Source: Methylobacterium nonmethylotrophicum
GTDB taxonomy: Bacteria; Pseudomonadota; Alphaproteobacteria; Rhizobiales; Beijerinckiaceae
Direction of reading: 5' to 3'
DNA: 54,152 bases
Assembly (NCBI RefSeq): GCF_004745635.1
Contig: NZ_SRLB01000040.1
Coordinates: forward strand, 1-54,152
Below, one piece after another: positions 8,294 through 15,981 of this stretch. How positions within the stretch are numbered: position 1 is the stretch's first letter; each line of letters opens with the position of its first letter. A model generated the notes under the pieces. The model was given only the letters and a program-made list of their open reading frames with translations. It was not told the origin of the DNA and searched no databases. The position numbers were made by a program, and so were the translations under genes.

Positions 8294-9463
8294 TCAGGGC
8301 GCGGCCCGGATCATCCGCCCGCCCACCACCGCGAGGTAGCCGACGAACAGGAGCGCCAGCGACCAGGCGAAGCCGTGCGGCGAGGCGAGGTCCATGCCGC
8401 CCCCGACGAGCGGCGGCCCGAGCACGAGGCCGATATTGTAGAGGATCAGGAAGGCCGCGTTGGCGCCGGCGAGCGCCGCGCCGTCGAAGCGGGCGCCGAG
8501 ATGGGCGAGGCCCACCGTGTAGAGCGTGCCGGCGATGCCGCCCCAGACGAACAGGATGCCGGCAAGCAGCAGCGGATTCCCGGCCCCGAGCGGCAGGGCG
8601 GCGGCGCCGATCGCCCCCAGGAGGGCGGCCGCCAGCAGCACCGTGCGCTTGTCCATCCGGTCGGCGAGGAGCCCGACCGGGATCTGAAAGAGCACGTTGC
8701 CGAGAGCCGCCAGGCTGACGAGGCCGGCAGCCTGCTCCGCATTAAGCCCGAGGCGCAGGCCGTAGATCGGCAGGATCGCGAAGCCCCCGGTCTCGACCGC
8801 GCCGTAGACGAGGGCCGCCAGCGTCGCCGAGGGCGCGACCCGCAGGTAGCCGAGGAAGCCGCGCCCGCCCTTGTGCGGGATCTCCGGCGACAGGCCGCGG
8901 GCCATGACCAGAGGCAACGCGCCGGCGCAGAACAGGGCGGCGCCCGCGAGGTAGGGCGCCCAGCCGGTGGTGCCGAGGACGCGCAGCAGCCCCGGGCCGA
9001 TGGCGAAGCCGAGCGCCAGCACGGTGGCGTAGACCCCCATCACCAGGCCCCGCCGGGCCGGCGGCGCCGCCTGGTTGATCCAGAACTCGGAGAGGACGAA
9101 CAGCACCCCCAGCGCCGCCGAGAACACGAAGCGCAGCGGGAACCACCAGGCGAAGTCCGGGACCGCCCGGAACCCGAGGAGCGCCAGGGCCCCGACCGCG
9201 ATGGCACCGAGCAGCAGCGGCATCACCCCGGTCCGCGCCGCCAGCCGCGGCACGAAGGGCAGGACGACGATGCTCGCCACCCCGGCGATCGCCGTGTTGA
9301 TGCCGATCCAGGTGTTGGACAGGCCCATCCGCTCCATCTCGAGGGAGAGGAGCGGGATCGACAGGCTGAGCCCGATGCTCACCACCGCCACGCAGGTGAT
9401 GGCCGCCGCGATGGCGGCGAGGCGGGCGGGCCCGAACTCGGAAGCGGTGGCGAGGCTGGTCAT
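8294..9463 (-). CDS. MFS transporter (YcaD-like permease)
   Basis: A 389-residue polytopic inner-membrane protein with about twelve hydrophobic segments and a major-facilitator layout: two six-helix halves joined by a polar loop near residues 195-210 (ARGLSPEIPHKGGRG). The RFVFSAALGVLFVLSEFWIN segment and the LADRMDKRTVLL loop (the conserved loop 8-9 motif of MFS proteins) are visible. It most resembles YcaD/UMF2-type permeases with no assigned substrate. The ATG at 9461-9463 (MTSLATASEF) is chosen over an upstream TTG. It lies 71 bp downstream of the Nudix gene on the same strand and may be co-transcribed with it. Substrate and direction cannot be inferred. Confidence 0.85.
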   Translation of the reverse strand: MTSLATASEFGPARLAAIAAAITCVAVVSIGLSLSIPLLSLEMERMGLSNTWIGINTAIAGVASIVVLPFVPRLAARTGVMPLLLGAIAVGALALLGFRAVPDFAWWFPLRFVFSAALGVLFVLSEFWINQAAPPARRGLVMGVYATVLALGFAIGPGLLRVLGTTGWAPYLAGAALFCAGALPLVMARGLSPEIPHKGGRGFLGYLRVAPSATLAALVYGAVETGGFAILPIYGLRLGLNAEQAAGLVSLAALGNVLFQIPVGLLADRMDKRTVLLAAALLGAIGAAALPLGAGNPLLLAGILFVWGGIAGTLYTVGLAHLGARFDGAALAGANAAFLILYNIGLVLGPPLVGGGMDLASPHGFAWSLALLFVGYLAVVGGRMIRAAP

Positions 9464-9534
9464 GATGCGGGGCAAGGCCGTCGGGGCCGGCCCATATGGG
9501 TCAGGCAGCCGGCAAAGGCCAGCCCGGCCCGGCC

Positions 9535-10275
9535 TCAGAGCTCCGCGCGGGTGTGCTCGCCGTCGACGTCGCGGAAGAACGGCACCGGCAGCATCGGCCC
9601 GAACCCCGCTGCGAGCCGGGCTTCCAGCTCATCGAGCACGATGGCGGTGATGCGCGGGAGTTCGAGCTTGCGCGCCGCCGCGAGATCGACCCAGGCCAGC
9701 TCGGTCAGCTCGGAATCGGGCCCGACGATGCCGGGGGTCTCGGCCACCACCGCCTCGCGGTCGACGGCGAAGAAGCGGGTATCGAAGCGTTTCGGCCGGT
9801 AAGGCGGGGTGATCGCCCGGGCGACGAACTGCATCGGCTCGAGATCCGGCATCACGCCGGCCTCGCGGAAGGCGGTCCAGGCCCCGGGCGGCGCCGATTC
9901 GGGCGGGCCGTAATCCCGGGTTCCGATCATCAGCCCGGTTTCCTCGTAGGTCTCGCGGATCGCGGCCAGCGCCAGCACCCGGCCGAGATGGAACAGAGGC
10001 GGGTGGACCTGCTCGGCGAGCGCCTGCTCCGCCCGGTCGTTCAAGGTGCCGGCGACCGGCATCGAGCGGTCGCCGAGCTCGATCCGCCCGCCCGGGAACA
10101 CGAACAGGCCCGGCATGAACTTGTGGCCGGCATGGCGGCGGCCCATCAGCACCTTCGGCTGGTCGCCCGACCGGTCGAGGATGATCAGCGTCGCGGCGTT
10201 GCGGATCCGCAGCGGCCGCTTCTTCTTCTCAGGGGTGGCCGGAGCCGATTGTCCGTCCGTCGGTCCTGCCGCCAT
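9535..10275 (-). CDS. Nudix hydrolase
   Basis: A 246-residue protein with a Nudix fold. The hydrolase box ends with RETYEETGL at 107-115 (metal-binding glutamates), preceded by PGGRIELGD at 61-69. The stretch between PGGRIELGD and RETYEETGL is longer than in classical MutT, as in NUDT-type or CoA-pyrophosphatase-like members. It would cleave a nucleoside diphosphate linked to another moiety; the substrate is unknown. The ATG at 10275 overlaps the end of the DUF983 gene by 47 bp. An alternative upstream start would overlap even more. Third gene of the rnr-DUF983-Nudix operon. Confidence 0.87.
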   Translation of the reverse strand: MAAGPTDGQSAPATPEKKKRPLRIRNAATLIILDRSGDQPKVLMGRRHAGHKFMPGLFVFPGGRIELGDRSMPVAGTLNDRAEQALAEQVHPPLFHLGRVLALAAIRETYEETGLMIGTRDYGPPESAPPGAWTAFREAGVMPDLEPMQFVARAITPPYRPKRFDTRFFAVDREAVVAETPGIVGPDSELTELAWVDLAAARKLELPRITAIVLDELEARLAAGFGPMLPVPFFRDVDGEHTRAEL

Positions 10276-10756
10276 CCCGCGTCTCCGTCTCGTGCCGGGC
10301 CGGACCGTCCGCAGCCCGGGCCCCGGCGCGGCGTATCGCGGAAAAGCCGTGCATGCCAAGGGCGTATTGCAGCCCGACCACCGCCCCCTTGGTCGGCTGG
10401 AGCAGCGCGAGGGAGGCGACGAGGGCGAGCGCCGGCCAGAACGTCATCTGGAACCAGAACGGCAGGTCGAGCCGCATCTCGGTCTCGAGCACCGCCAGCC
10501 CGACGAGGTGGCCGACCACGAAGATGACGAGGTAGGGCGGCAGGTCGTCGGCGCGGTGGTGGTGCAGCTCCAGCCCGCACGCCTCGCACCGCTCCCGCAC
10601 CTTGAGGAAGCGGCCGAACAGCCGGCCCTCGCCGCAATGCGGGCAGTGGTTGCGAAAGCCCCGCCCCATCGCCCGCATCCACGACGGGCCGGCACCGGTC
10701 CGGGCGGGGGTTCCATCCGCGGGCTCGGCGGCGGGTCCGGCCTGGATCTCGATCAT
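10229..10756 (-). CDS. DUF983 family membrane protein
   Basis: A 175-residue protein. A zinc-ribbon-like start carries C38-P-H-C41 and C57-E-A-C60. Two hydrophobic helices follow, about 75-93 (YLVIFVVGHLVGLAVLE) and 102-120 (FQMTFWPALALVASLALLQ), then QPTKGAVVGLQYALGMHG. This order defines DUF983, a conserved alphaproteobacterial inner-membrane family of unknown function. Its ATG shares the ATGA overlap with the rnr stop, so translation is probably coupled to RNase R. The tail beyond residue 140 is charged and extends into the Nudix gene. The conserved pairing with rnr in this window hints at a role linked to RNA turnover or envelope stress, but that is inference. Confidence 0.85.
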   Translation of the reverse strand: MIEIQAGPAAEPADGTPARTGAGPSWMRAMGRGFRNHCPHCGEGRLFGRFLKVRERCEACGLELHHHRADDLPPYLVIFVVGHLVGLAVLETEMRLDLPFWFQMTFWPALALVASLALLQPTKGAVVGLQYALGMHGFSAIRRAGARAADGPARHETETRDGGRTDGRTIGSGHP

Positions 10757-13068
10757 GCGCGCCTCCCGCGGCGCTTGGTCAGGCTGTCGCGGCCTGCCGG
10801 TGCGGCCCGCACCTTGCGCGGCCCGCCCCGGGCCGGGGCCGTGCCCGAACCGGCGCGCCCGCCGGTGACGAGCTCGAAGCGCAACGCCCCGGCGACGGGC
10901 GCGGCCTCCATCAGCCGCACCTCGACCTTGTCGCCGAGGCGGAAGGTCTCGCGGGTGCGCTCGCCGACGAGGGCGTGGCGGCCCTCCTCGTAGCGGAAGT
11001 AATCGGCGCCCAGCGTCGAGACCGGCACGAAGCCGTCCGCCCCGGTCTCGTCGAGCTTGATGAACAGGCCGGAGCGGGTCGCCCCCGAGATCTGCCCCGA
11101 GAAGGTGGCGCCGACCCGGTCGGCGAGGTGGTGGGCGATCAGGCGGTCGATCGTCTCGCGCTCGGCCGCCATGGCGCGGCGCTCGGCGGCCGAGATCTGC
11201 TGTCCGATCTCCGCGAGGTCTCCGCCATCCATGTCGGCCGGCAGGCCGTCGGAGCCGAGCTTCAGAGCCCGGATCAGGGCGCGGTGGACGATGAGGTCGG
11301 CGTAGCGCCGGATCGGCGAGGTGAAATGGGCGTAGCGGCGCAGAGCCAGGCCGAAATGACCCGCATTGTCGCTGGCATAGACGGCCTGGGCCTGCGAGCG
11401 CAGCACCACCTCGTTGAGGAAGAGCTGGTGCTCGCCCCCCGCCACCATGCCGAGGATGCGGTTGAACAGCGCCGGACGGAGGTTCGCCTCCTTCGGCAGC
11501 TTCAGGCCGATCGAGGCCATCACCTCGCCGAGCGCCCGCATCTTCTCGAGCGAGGGCTCGTCGTGGACGCGGTAGATCAGCGGCTGGTCCTTCGCCTCCA
11601 GGGTCTCCGCCGCCGCGACATTGGCCTGGATCATGAACTCCTCGATCAGCCGGTGCGCCTCCAGGCGCTCCGGCACGATCACCCGATCGACCCCGCCCTC
11701 GGCGTTCAGGATCACCTTGCGCTCAGGGAGATCGAGGGCGAGGGGCCCGCGGGCGTCGCGCGCCGCGGCCAGCGCCCGGTAGGCGGCCCAGAGCGGGCGC
11801 AGCACCCCGTCGAGGATCGGACCGGTGACCTCGTCCGGCCGGCCGTCGATCGCTCCTTGCGCCTGCGCGTAGGCGAGCTTGGCGCGCGAGCGCATCATCA
11901 CCCGGTGGACGCTGTGGCGCAGCTTGCGCCCCTCCGCCGTCACGGTCATGCGCACGGCGAGCGCCGGCCGGTCCTGGCCGGGGCGCAGGGAGCAGAGGTC
12001 GTTCGAGATCCGCTCGGGCAGCATCGGCACCACCCGGTCGGGAAAGTAGACCGAGTTGCCGCGCAAGAGCGCCTCGCGGTCGAGGGCGGTGCCGGGGCGC
12101 ACGTAGGCCGCCACGTCCGCGATCGCCACCGTGATCACGAACCCGCCCGGATTGGCCGGATCGGGATCGGGCAGGGCCATGACCGCGTCGTCGTGGTCCT
12201 TGGCGTCGGGCGGGTCGATGGTGACGAGGGGAAAGTCGCGCCAGTCCTCCCGGCCCTCCAGCCCGACCTCCCGGGCGGCCTCGGCCTCCGCCAGCACCTC
12301 GCGCGGGAAGACGTGCGGGATGCCGTGGGCGTGGATCGCGATCAGGCTGACCGCCTTCTCCGAACCAAGGCTGCCGAGGCGCTCCTTGACCCTTCCTTGG
12401 GTCAGCCCGAAGCGGTCCTCGCGGCCCAGCGTCACGGTGACGAGGTCGCCGTCGAGGGCGTCGCCCTCTCCGCCCGGCGGCACCGCGATCTCGCGCCCCT
12501 GGGCCTTCTTGTCGACCGGGACGATCCGGCCGCCGCCCGTCGGGAGCGCCCGGAACACGCCGAGCGTCTCGGCCCTGTTGCGGCCGATCACCTTGATGAC
12601 CCGGCCGAGATAGCGCCCGGGCGCGTCGCCGTCGGGCTCGACCTTGAGGAGTGCCCGGTCGCCGGTGCCGGGAGCCGGCCCGTTGGCGCGGCGCCCGCGC
12701 GGCATCAGCACGGTGATGAGGGGGGCGGGCCCGGCCTCCGGATCCCACTGGGCCGGCCGCGCCACGAGCTCGCCGTCGCGGTCGCGGCGGGTGTCGATGT
12801 CGGCGACCACGACCGGGGGCAGGCGCCCGGCCTTGCGCAGGCCGGAGCGGTCCTTCTCGATCGTCCCGTCCTCCTGAAGCTCCTTCAGCAGGCGCTTCAG
12901 CTCGATCTTGTCCGAGCCCTTGATGCCGAAGGCCTGGGCGATCTCGCGCTTGCCGACCTTCTGGGGCGAGTCCTCGATGAAGGCGAGCACGGCCTCGCGG
13001 CTCGGCAGGGCGGCGTGCGCCGCTTTCGGATGAATTCGCTTGGCCAACAGCTCGACCCGGGAGGACAC
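10753..13068 (-). CDS. rnr: Ribonuclease R
   Basis: A 771-residue processive 3'-5' exoribonuclease that degrades structured RNA. The N-terminus has a winged helix (EIAQAFGIKGSDKIELKRLL, about 42-61), then cold-shock/OB domains. The RNB catalytic domain has the acidic cluster DPPDAKDHDDAV near 282-293 and the family signature HFTSPIRRYADLIVHR near 578-593. An S1 domain follows (FSGQISGATRSGLFIKLDE, about 655-690). The C-terminus is short and basic (KRRGRRA). GTG at 13066-13068 is used because the winged helix begins close by. It is the first gene of a unit with DUF983 and the Nudix hydrolase. Motifs and length leave little doubt about the function. Confidence 0.95.
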   Translation of the reverse strand: MSSRVELLAKRIHPKAAHAALPSREAVLAFIEDSPQKVGKREIAQAFGIKGSDKIELKRLLKELQEDGTIEKDRSGLRKAGRLPPVVVADIDTRRDRDGELVARPAQWDPEAGPAPLITVLMPRGRRANGPAPGTGDRALLKVEPDGDAPGRYLGRVIKVIGRNRAETLGVFRALPTGGGRIVPVDKKAQGREIAVPPGGEGDALDGDLVTVTLGREDRFGLTQGRVKERLGSLGSEKAVSLIAIHAHGIPHVFPREVLAEAEAAREVGLEGREDWRDFPLVTIDPPDAKDHDDAVMALPDPDPANPGGFVITVAIADVAAYVRPGTALDREALLRGNSVYFPDRVVPMLPERISNDLCSLRPGQDRPALAVRMTVTAEGRKLRHSVHRVMMRSRAKLAYAQAQGAIDGRPDEVTGPILDGVLRPLWAAYRALAAARDARGPLALDLPERKVILNAEGGVDRVIVPERLEAHRLIEEFMIQANVAAAETLEAKDQPLIYRVHDEPSLEKMRALGEVMASIGLKLPKEANLRPALFNRILGMVAGGEHQLFLNEVVLRSQAQAVYASDNAGHFGLALRRYAHFTSPIRRYADLIVHRALIRALKLGSDGLPADMDGGDLAEIGQQISAAERRAMAAERETIDRLIAHHLADRVGATFSGQISGATRSGLFIKLDETGADGFVPVSTLGADYFRYEEGRHALVGERTRETFRLGDKVEVRLMEAAPVAGALRFELVTGGRAGSGTAPARGGPRKVRAAPAGRDSLTKRRGRRA

Positions 13069-13153
13069 GTGACGGACGGCCTCGGCCGAAGGCGCGGGGC
13101 ATTGCTGTCCGATATGGGACGCGCCCCAGCCTTGAGCAACGGCCCGGGGCAGA

Positions 13154-13498
13154 TCAGCCGGTGGAGGCCGACTTGCGCACCCGGTCGACGGCGGCGTCGA
13201 AGGCGAAACCGGGACCCGCCACCTCGTCGAGGGTCAGCGGGCAGGATTGGGGCATCGTCAGCGAGACCTGCGTCTCGTCGGGCTGCAGGTCCGGCGCCTC
13301 GGCCTCGCGCACCGCGAGCGTCCAGATGCCGTCGAGCGTGAGGGCGGAGAGGTCCTGGCCCGCCAGGCGCCCGTGCAGCTCCGCCGCCTCCCGGCGCCAG
13401 GCGGCGACCCGGGCCTCGTCGGGAATGAGCGCGGCCTTCACCAGCGTGGCGAGGAGGGCGCGGAGGGTGGCGGCGGGGTTGCGCGCGGTCTCGGTCAT
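13154..13498 (-). CDS. Hypothetical protein, 114 residues
   Basis: I do not recognise this protein. It is 114 residues, acidic, with no signal peptide or membrane segment. The N-terminal half looks helical (LRALLATLVKAALIPDE, AAWRREAAELHGRLAG), with the conserved-looking phrase LTLDGIWTLAVREAEAP in the middle and one cysteine (MPQSCPLTLDEVAG). It lies 40 bp downstream of another small protein and 85 bp upstream of rnr, all on the same strand. The coding frame is supported by strong GC at third positions and by lack of a better overlapping frame. Expression and function are unknown. Confidence 0.6.
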   Translation of the reverse strand: MTETARNPAATLRALLATLVKAALIPDEARVAAWRREAAELHGRLAGQDLSALTLDGIWTLAVREAEAPDLQPDETQVSLTMPQSCPLTLDEVAGPGFAFDAAVDRVRKSASTG

Positions 13499-13537
13499 GT
13501 CGGGGCTTCCGCAAGGCCGATGCCACGGCCGAACCCG

Positions 13538-13828
13538 TCAGCGCGCCCCGAACTCCAGTGCCATCGCACCGAGAAGACGGGCCGCACGGTCGCAGCGCGC
13601 CCTGAGGCGGTCCGAATCTGGAAGAGCCATGTCCTCCGTCGCGACACGCAGCAGGCAGGCCGCAACGGCCGCATCGCCGCCCTGGGTCTGCGTCATCACG
13701 GCGTAGGCCAATTCGGCCGAGTGCACATACTCGTCGTGCGGCAGGTCCGGGATCAGCCCCTCGCCGATCGGATCCCACTCGTCTCGGAGGAGCTTCGCGA
13801 CGCGCGTCCGGTTCGTGTCATGCGACAT
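13538..13828 (-). CDS. Hypothetical protein with WDPIG motif, 96 residues
   Basis: A 96-residue soluble protein. The segment LLRDEWDPIGEG followed by DEYVHSAELAYAVM and LLRVATEDMAL resembles a widespread set of small proteins (DUF1871-like) that share a WDPIG start, a DEY..YA motif and a closing helix with E..MGL. Some of those sit near toxins as possible immunity proteins, but no toxin is present here. It lies between the glnA terminator and the 114-residue gene, on the same strand. The ATG at 13826-13828 is clear. Function is unknown. Confidence 0.6.
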   Translation of the reverse strand: MSHDTNRTRVAKLLRDEWDPIGEGLIPDLPHDEYVHSAELAYAVMTQTQGGDAAVAACLLRVATEDMALPDSDRLRARCDRAARLLGAMALEFGAR

Positions 13829-13859
13829 GCTCCAGCCCCCGGCGGTGCCCCACGAGAAA

Positions 13860-13881
13860 GGGGCCGGATCGCTCCGGCCCC
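13860..13881 (-). terminator. Hairpin terminator of glnA
   Basis: A perfect 9-bp stem (13860-13868 with 13873-13881) has a 4-nt loop, 25 bp past the glnA stop. On the minus strand it is followed by TTTCTCG, a weak U tract. It would end the glnB-glnA transcript. Confidence 0.7.
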
Positions 13882-13905
13882 CGCGGTCTCGCGACTCCGA
13901 AAAAA

Positions 13906-15318
13906 TCAGAGCGAGTAGTAGTGCACGAACTCGATCGGGTGCGGGGTCATCTCGAACCGCATCACCTCGGTCATCTTCAGCTCGATGAACGAGTCGATGA
14001 AGTCGTCGTTGAACACGCCGCCGGCCTTGAGGAACTCGCGGTCGGCATCGAGGCTGTTGAGCGCCTCACGGAGCGAGCCGCACACGGTCGGGATCTCCTT
14101 GAGCTCCGCCGGGGGCAGGTCGTAGAGGTCCTTGTCCATGGCCGGACCCGGATCGATCTTGTTGTTGATCCCGTCGACGCCGGCCATCAGCATGGCGGCG
14201 AAGGCCAGGTAGGGGTTCGCCATCGGGTCGGGGAAGCGGACCTCGACGCGCTTGGCCTTCGGCGAGGTCGTCCACGGGATGCGGCAGGAGGCCGAGCGGT
14301 TGCGGGCCGAGTAGGCCAGCAGCACCGGCGCCTCGTAGCCCGGGACCAGGCGCTTGTAGGAGTTGGTCGACGGGTTGGTGAAGGCGTTGAGCGCCTTGGC
14401 GTGCTTGATGATGCCGCCGATGTACCACAGGCATTCCTGGGACAGGTCGGCGTACTTGTTGCCGGCGAAGAGCGGCTTGCCTTCCTTCCAGATCGACTGG
14501 TGGACGTGCATGCCCGAGCCGTTGTCGCCGTAGACCGGCTTCGGCATGAAGGTCGCGGTCTTGCCGTAGCTCTGGGCGACGTTGTGGATGCAGTACTTGT
14601 AGATCTGCATCTGGTCGGCCATCAGGGTCAGCGTGTCGAACTTCATGCCCAGCTCGTGCTGGGCCGAGGCGACCTCGTGATGGTGCTTCTCGACCTTGAC
14701 GCCCATCGACTGCATCGCGGCCAGCATCTCGCCGCGCATGTCCTGGGCCGAATCCTGCGGCGGGACCGGGAAGTAGCCGCCCTTGATCTGGACCCGGTGG
14801 CCGAGGTTGCCGCCCTCGTACTCGGTCTGGCCGTTGATCGGCAGCTCGACCGAGTCGAGCTTGAAGCCGGTGTTGTACGGGTCGGCGGAGAAGCGGACGT
14901 CGTCGAAGACGAAGAACTCGGCCTCGGGGCCGACGAAGATGGTGTCGCCGATGCCGCTCGCCTTCACGAAGGCCTCGGCCTTCTTGGCGATGCCGCGCGG
15001 GTCGCGGCCGTAGGGCTCGCCGGTCGCGGGCTCGAGCACGTCGCAGACGATCGACATCGTCGAGGCGGAGAAGAACGGGTCCATGCAGGCCGTCGCCGGG
15101 TCCGGCATCAGCAGCATGTCGGACTCGTTGATCGCCTTCCAGCCGGCGATCGACGAACCGTCGAACATCGTGCCCTCGGCGAAGATGTCCTCGTCGACCA
15201 GCGACACGTCGAAGGTGACGTGCTGCCACTTGCCCCGCGGATCGGTGAAGCGGAAGTCGACGTACTTGACGTCGTTGTCCTTGATTTCCTTGAGGACATC
15301 CGTCGCGGTCTTAGACAT
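13906..15318 (-). CDS. glnA: Glutamine synthetase type I
   Basis: A 470-residue dodecameric GSI that makes glutamine from glutamate, ammonia and ATP. The N-terminal beta-grasp carries VDFRFTDPRGKWQHV. The catalytic glutamates lie in FVGPEAEFFVFDDV. The MHVHQS segment, the N-K-R loop (FTNPSTNSYKRLVPGYEAP) and the AYSARNRSASCRIP stretch are all present. The adenylylation site is Tyr399 in MDKDLYDLPP, so the enzyme is expected to be controlled by GlnE. The length is normal. It lies 121 bp downstream of glnB in the same direction, the usual alphaproteobacterial order. The leader contains two direct repeats just before the ribosome-binding site. Confidence 0.97.
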   Translation of the reverse strand: MSKTATDVLKEIKDNDVKYVDFRFTDPRGKWQHVTFDVSLVDEDIFAEGTMFDGSSIAGWKAINESDMLLMPDPATACMDPFFSASTMSIVCDVLEPATGEPYGRDPRGIAKKAEAFVKASGIGDTIFVGPEAEFFVFDDVRFSADPYNTGFKLDSVELPINGQTEYEGGNLGHRVQIKGGYFPVPPQDSAQDMRGEMLAAMQSMGVKVEKHHHEVASAQHELGMKFDTLTLMADQMQIYKYCIHNVAQSYGKTATFMPKPVYGDNGSGMHVHQSIWKEGKPLFAGNKYADLSQECLWYIGGIIKHAKALNAFTNPSTNSYKRLVPGYEAPVLLAYSARNRSASCRIPWTTSPKAKRVEVRFPDPMANPYLAFAAMLMAGVDGINNKIDPGPAMDKDLYDLPPAELKEIPTVCGSLREALNSLDADREFLKAGGVFNDDFIDSFIELKMTEVMRFEMTPHPIEFVHYYSL

Positions 15319-15333
15319 TCTCGTCTGATCCTT

Positions 15334-15365
15334 CCTAGAACGGCGTTTTGCCCTAGAACGGCGTT
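15334..15365. repeat. Two direct repeats in the glnA leader
   Basis: The 14-mer CCTAGAACGGCGTT occurs at 15334-15347 and again, identical, at 15352-15365, so the repeat pitch is 18 bp. On the transcribed (minus) strand the copy nearer glnA runs directly into AGGAAGG, the likely ribosome-binding site, 16 bp before the start codon. It could be a tandem operator or a small duplication. Confidence 0.6.
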
Positions 15366-15439
15366 AATGGCCGCCATGAATCCGCGGTCCTGGGGTCAGG
15401 CCGCGGTTTTCGTCGTCGCAGAGAGTGGCGTGAGGCCCG

Positions 15440-15778
15440 TCAGATCGCGTCCTGGCCGGTCTCGCCGGTGCGGATGCGGATCGCCTCCTCGATCGAGGAG
15501 ACGAAGATCTTGCCGTCGCCGATGCGACCGGTCTGGGCCGACTTGCGGATTGCCTCGACGGCGCCGTCCACCAGCGTGTCGGGCAGCACGATCTCGAGCT
15601 TCACCTTGGGCAGGAAGTCGACCACGTACTCGGCGCCCCGGTAGAGCTCGGTGTGGCCCTTCTGGCGGCCGAAGCCCTTGGCCTCGATCACCGTGATGCC
15701 CTGGAGGCCGACCTCCTGCAGGGCCTCCTTCACCTCGTCGAGCTTGAAGGGCTTGATGATCGCTTCGATCTTCTTCAT
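15440..15778 (-). CDS. glnB: Nitrogen regulatory protein PII
   Basis: A 112-residue trimeric PII protein that senses 2-oxoglutarate and ATP/ADP and relays nitrogen status. It starts MKKIEAIIKPFKLDEVKEAL, the canonical beginning. The T-loop holds the uridylylation site Tyr51 in LYRGAEYVVDF. The second PII signature is TGRIGDGKIFVSS. The length is exactly that of the family. It is followed by glnA, as in other Hyphomicrobiales. GlnD, which would modify Tyr51, is encoded at 45397-48285. The roughly 200-bp gap to the divergent nnr gene must hold its promoter; it has an AT-rich patch at 15878-15893, but I could not place a convincing sigma-54 site. Confidence 0.97.
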   Translation of the reverse strand: MKKIEAIIKPFKLDEVKEALQEVGLQGITVIEAKGFGRQKGHTELYRGAEYVVDFLPKVKLEIVLPDTLVDGAVEAIRKSAQTGRIGDGKIFVSSIEEAIRIRTGETGQDAI

Positions 15779-15981
15779 GCCGGGCGGGCCTGGTCTGCAA
15801 CGGTTCCGGCGGCATTCCTAGCATCGCGCCGCGTCGACCGCCACGGGGGATTTCCCCGGACCCGACCGGGAATGCTCAATAAATAATCAATCTCTGCGCG
15901 TTTGTTATGCATATCGCCGTTCTGAAGCCTGGCCTCGCGGCAAAGCCGCCACGGACGGGCGCTTCTCGGAGTCATGACGCG

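Noticed and set aside
15779..15906. Possible sigma-54 promoter upstream of glnB (a TTGCA-like box)
   Set aside because: The matching GG element at the right distance is missing, so the match is no better than chance.
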